64,000 nucleotides of DNA from Theobroma cacao (taxonomy: Eukaryota; Streptophyta; Magnoliopsida; Malvales; Malvaceae): the NCBI RefSeq assembly GCF_000208745.1, contig NC_030853.1, positions 3,017,129 to 3,081,128 on the forward strand, read 5' to 3'. Within the stretch, counting starts at the first letter, position 1; the number at the start of each line of letters is the position of its first letter. A model generated the notes under the pieces. It had not been told where the DNA came from and ran no database searches. It saw nothing but the letters and a program-made list of their open reading frames with translations. The position numbers and the translations under genes are program-made. Below, one piece after another: positions 61,301 through 64,000 of the stretch.

Positions 61301-63920
61301 GCGTTTTAAAGCTGGTCTACTTGTAAAGTATCCTGTCCAGTAAGCATTTACACGGTCTGCGTAACTGGTAAGAAATACACTTCAATTTCTAAGAAAAGAA
61401 CAGGTGAGAAAACTAAGATTTAGAGCTACTCAAGCAATAAACTCACGGAAAGTAGTCATCAGTCTTGAGTGGCCAAGATTTACTCATAGCATATTTAGCA
61501 TCAGTATATATAGATGGAGTTGAGTAGAAAGCATTGACACGTCCATCCTGCAATCATTCATTCAAAACTACTTATGGTTCAGATTAACAACATGACATCT
61601 AGAGAGGATAAAAAACCATGAGGTAATGCATGCTTAAAATCCAGTTACCAGAAAATGAAATAAAACTGAGATGAACACTCACCTTATTCACATAATGAAT
61701 AAGCTTATCCATCTGCCGAAACCAAGTGTGTGCGTACTGATACTTAAAATCTGTTCCCATGGTCCACATTATGTGATTTGTTCTAGTTATGTTCGCCTGC
61801 AAATGAAATAACAGCTTTTACAATAAGTATCAAATGAAAACTTGCTTTCAGGACAAATATGGACAATTAAATCGAAGATATGAATTCTTGAAGATAAAAG
61901 ACAACATAGTTTTCAAATATGTTAAAAATTTACCAAAATTCTCTGACAGAATAGAAAACCAGGAAGATCTTATTAAATACTGTATAGTTTAGAATGGATG
62001 AGGATATTCTGTTCCTCCTGAAAATGGCAAAAGATACAATTTATTGCAAAATGCAAACTTGCGGTGCAATCAGTACTTTGGTAGATACTAAGTTGTAACT
62101 TCTTCTAAGTGAGGTCATACTTATAATGATTATCTTCAAGATTGTATCCAATAGCAGGAACTTTGCCAAAACCAAATAGCACAAGAAGCAAAGAGGAGAC
62201 ATTTTAAAAAGGAACATTAAGACCAAATAGCACGAGAAGAAAAAGCAAAGAACTTAACAGAGTCCTGTATAGAGCCAAATTTCCAAAAGAGAGGTAGGGA
62301 AGAAACCAAGATAGAAAATTCAAATGGCAACTTAATTTCATTTACCTGTGATATTGCAGCGGCCACAAAGTCGTTCACTCTGTCTTGAACATTGTAATCA
62401 AACAAACTAATATCATCCTACATCAGAGGGAACCAAATTTACACTAGAACCACGTACATATTCAAGAGACTGTCTAAACTGACATCATTTTTACGGAGCT
62501 TACCTGAACAATAGGGGAATCATCATTAACTTCAAAGTAGAAACCTGGTGGAGGTTCATAATTTTTTGGAAATGCTCCAGCAAAAATCTGCAATACAACT
62601 AAGTTCAAGTGAACACTAACTGAAGAATAACATATAATGATATACCTACCCAACCATATTTTGAAAAGGAAAACAAATCAGTAAATGCAACAATATAATC
62701 ACAAAGTTGATGTACAACATGTGATATCCAAGGGCAACCGTGTAAACACCAAGTACAACTAAACCAAACAACGCTCTTTACCTGAGCAGATGAGCCCAGG
62801 CTCTTAGAACCCCGCCAGATAACTTCGAGGCTCTTCTCTTTTTTTCGCTTAATCCTGTCTTGGTAGTCTATGCGGCCGAAGAAAAATGAGTCAAATCCAA
62901 CCTACAAAAACAGTAACACAATACTATCTAAATTATACTGCTTGAAAGTGAAAAACACTAAATTCAGGAGGCAAAGTAGAAGCAGAAGTTACATATACAC
63001 TTACTTCTGCTCCCAACAAGTAAGCCTGTACTGCAGAATGTCCAAAAGGATCAATTTGCCATCCAATTCTTGGAGTGACACCAAACTCCTCTTTGATGAA
63101 TCGATGTCCAAGAGTTGTCTGATCAATCATGTCTATGTAATGTGGCACTGCCTCATCATGCATGCACATGCCTCCATTTCTGGAAGAAGCAGATGAAGAG
63201 CATGAGGGGAAGTACAAACTCAAAATTGGGAAATAATAGCAAAGAACTAGTGTTTAAACATGCAACTAAATGAGTTCTCAGAAATGTAGAAGGCATTTAT
63301 ATATATTATGGAGAAAGCCAATCGTAAATACTAAAGTGCAACCATTGCTGTTTGCATTTATCGCTCTTTTCTTTTTTCACTTTTTTGGGGAGTGGGGTTA
63401 GAAAAGGGTTGATGTCACGTATTACATGAACTCTAGTTGCCCCGAGCTGACAAGATTCTTGACTATACTCTGCATTAGCTCACTCTGATCTCTCCACCAT
63501 CGCTGAAAAAATGCCTGCGTAAATCAAGGAAGACAATTTCAAGATGACATAAGACAACTAGAGACACAAAATATGCAAACACAAAAAAAAAAAAGAAGTT
63601 ATGCATTATGGTTTCCATAAACGCCACATATTGGTAGTACAATTGGGCACACCACCAAAATTGTTTAACGCAGCGCTTTTAGACAAACAATATGAATTGG
63701 AAGTCGGGCTTCATACTAAAGACACAGACATACAAACAGAATTTGAGATTTCATTCTTTCCTCCAAACGCTTTTCGAAACCAAAGACCACGCAATGGATG
63801 ATCAAAAAAGCAGAAATAAGAGACATATATACTTGCCTGTTCAACATATATGAATTTCCGGTTTTTGTCAGCCAACAGAGCAGGCACTATAGAATCCAAC
63901 ACATTCTGCACACAAGCCCC
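55320..63920 (-). CDS. Class II alpha-mannosidase, GH38 (lysosomal/vacuolar type), 3' 28 exons; 5' end beyond the window
   Basis: Trims alpha-mannose from N-glycans and glycoproteins in the vacuole or apoplast. The 28 exons in the window give 952 residues ending in TGA 55320-55322; about 70 more, with the signal peptide and the N-terminal HTHDDVGW-type metal motif, should lie to the right. Exons, 5' to 3': 63920-63837, 63514-63426, 63179-63005, 62901-62782, 62587-62504, 62417-62346, 61796-61683, 61547-61447, 61364-61271, 61174-61007, 60919-60830, 60690-60625, 60529-60473, 60009-59790, 59665-59526, 59304-59233, 59080-59024, 58940-58869, 58178-58131, 57939-57820, 57575-57510, 57401-57289, 57090-57006, 56691-56581, 56493-56398, 56203-56156, 55713-55645, 55547-55320. 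Key motifs: [10 protein letters not shown] with the catalytic nucleophile Asp, [30 protein letters not shown]. The first intron inside the window uses a GC donor. Confidence 0.95.
56556..56579 (-). repeat. (GAAA)n microsatellite in a mannosidase intron
   Basis: About six GAAA units just beside the exon ending at 56581. On the gene strand it is a TTTC run immediately 3' of the splice donor. Confidence 0.9.
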
Positions 63921-64000
63921 CTAACAAACCAACAAAAACACACAAACAAAGAAGGAAATTACAAAAAAGAAAAATCTTTTAAGAGAGAGTGGAGGGAGAA

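Noticed and set aside
63120..63180. Apparent Trp-to-Met change in the mannosidase GGMCMHDEA motif
   Set aside because: Met at this position is, as far as I recall, normal in plant family members.
1..64000. CRISPR arrays, bacterial operons, integrated prophage or virus
   Set aside because: No spaced direct repeats, ribosome-binding sites or viral genes seen; the window is plant nuclear DNA throughout.

Overview
This window is nuclear DNA of a flowering plant, most likely a woody eudicot. The genes are intron-rich with GT-AG (and at least one GC-AG) splice sites. Introns and spacers are AT-rich. Gene content is plant-specific: chloroplast ClpC-like ATPase, ICE1/SCREAM bHLH, chloroplast aspartokinase, DYW pentatricopeptide protein, LIR1. 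There is no operon structure, and the spacers carry MITEs, a hAT relic and an LTR retrotransposon. I cannot name the species from sequence alone. One base (24920) is N.

Layout. 0.3-2.5 kb (-): ClpC-like AAA+ gene without its N and middle domains. 2.5-9.1 kb: gene-free, with a hAT-type non-autonomous element bounded by a perfect 8-bp duplication and several foldback MITEs. 9.1-11.3 kb (+): three-exon short-chain dehydrogenase. 11.3-18.6 kb: AT-rich spacer with one promoter-like island near 15.2 kb. 18.6-22.6 kb (+): four-exon ICE1/SCREAM bHLH gene. 22.6-26.3 kb: MITE-rich spacer. 26.3-30.1 kb (+): 13-exon monofunctional aspartate kinase. 30.3-36.2 kb: minus-oriented non-autonomous LTR retrotransposon with matching 5-bp target duplications, broken by a defective hAT transposon. 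37.1-37.7 kb (+): CGR1/CCDC86-like ribosome-biogenesis protein. 39.3-39.9 kb (+): small two-exon, probably mitochondrial protein. 40.3-42.7 kb (-): single-exon DYW-type PPR protein. 44.0-44.8 kb (-): three-exon LIR1. 47.3-49.6 kb (+): DnaJ/DUF3444 pseudogene. 50.1-54.6 kb (-): nine-exon RNF10-like RING protein. 55.3-63.9 kb (-): the last 28 exons of a GH38 alpha-mannosidase whose 5' end lies beyond the right edge.

The genes do not form a pathway; they are ordinary neighbours. Several serve the plastid or mitochondrion: ClpC-like protein quality control, aspartate-family amino-acid synthesis, LIR1 anchoring of ferredoxin-NADP reductase, and PPR RNA editing. Exon boundaries were read by hand from splice sites, reading-frame closure and family similarity. 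Every multi-exon model below closes in frame except the uncertain 5' end of the ClpC-like gene. I found no convincing unknown multi-gene system. The most unusual items are the ClpC-like protein lacking its regulatory domains, the nested transposon, the non-canonical introns, the clock elements upstream of LIR1, and the decayed DnaJ/DUF3444 gene.
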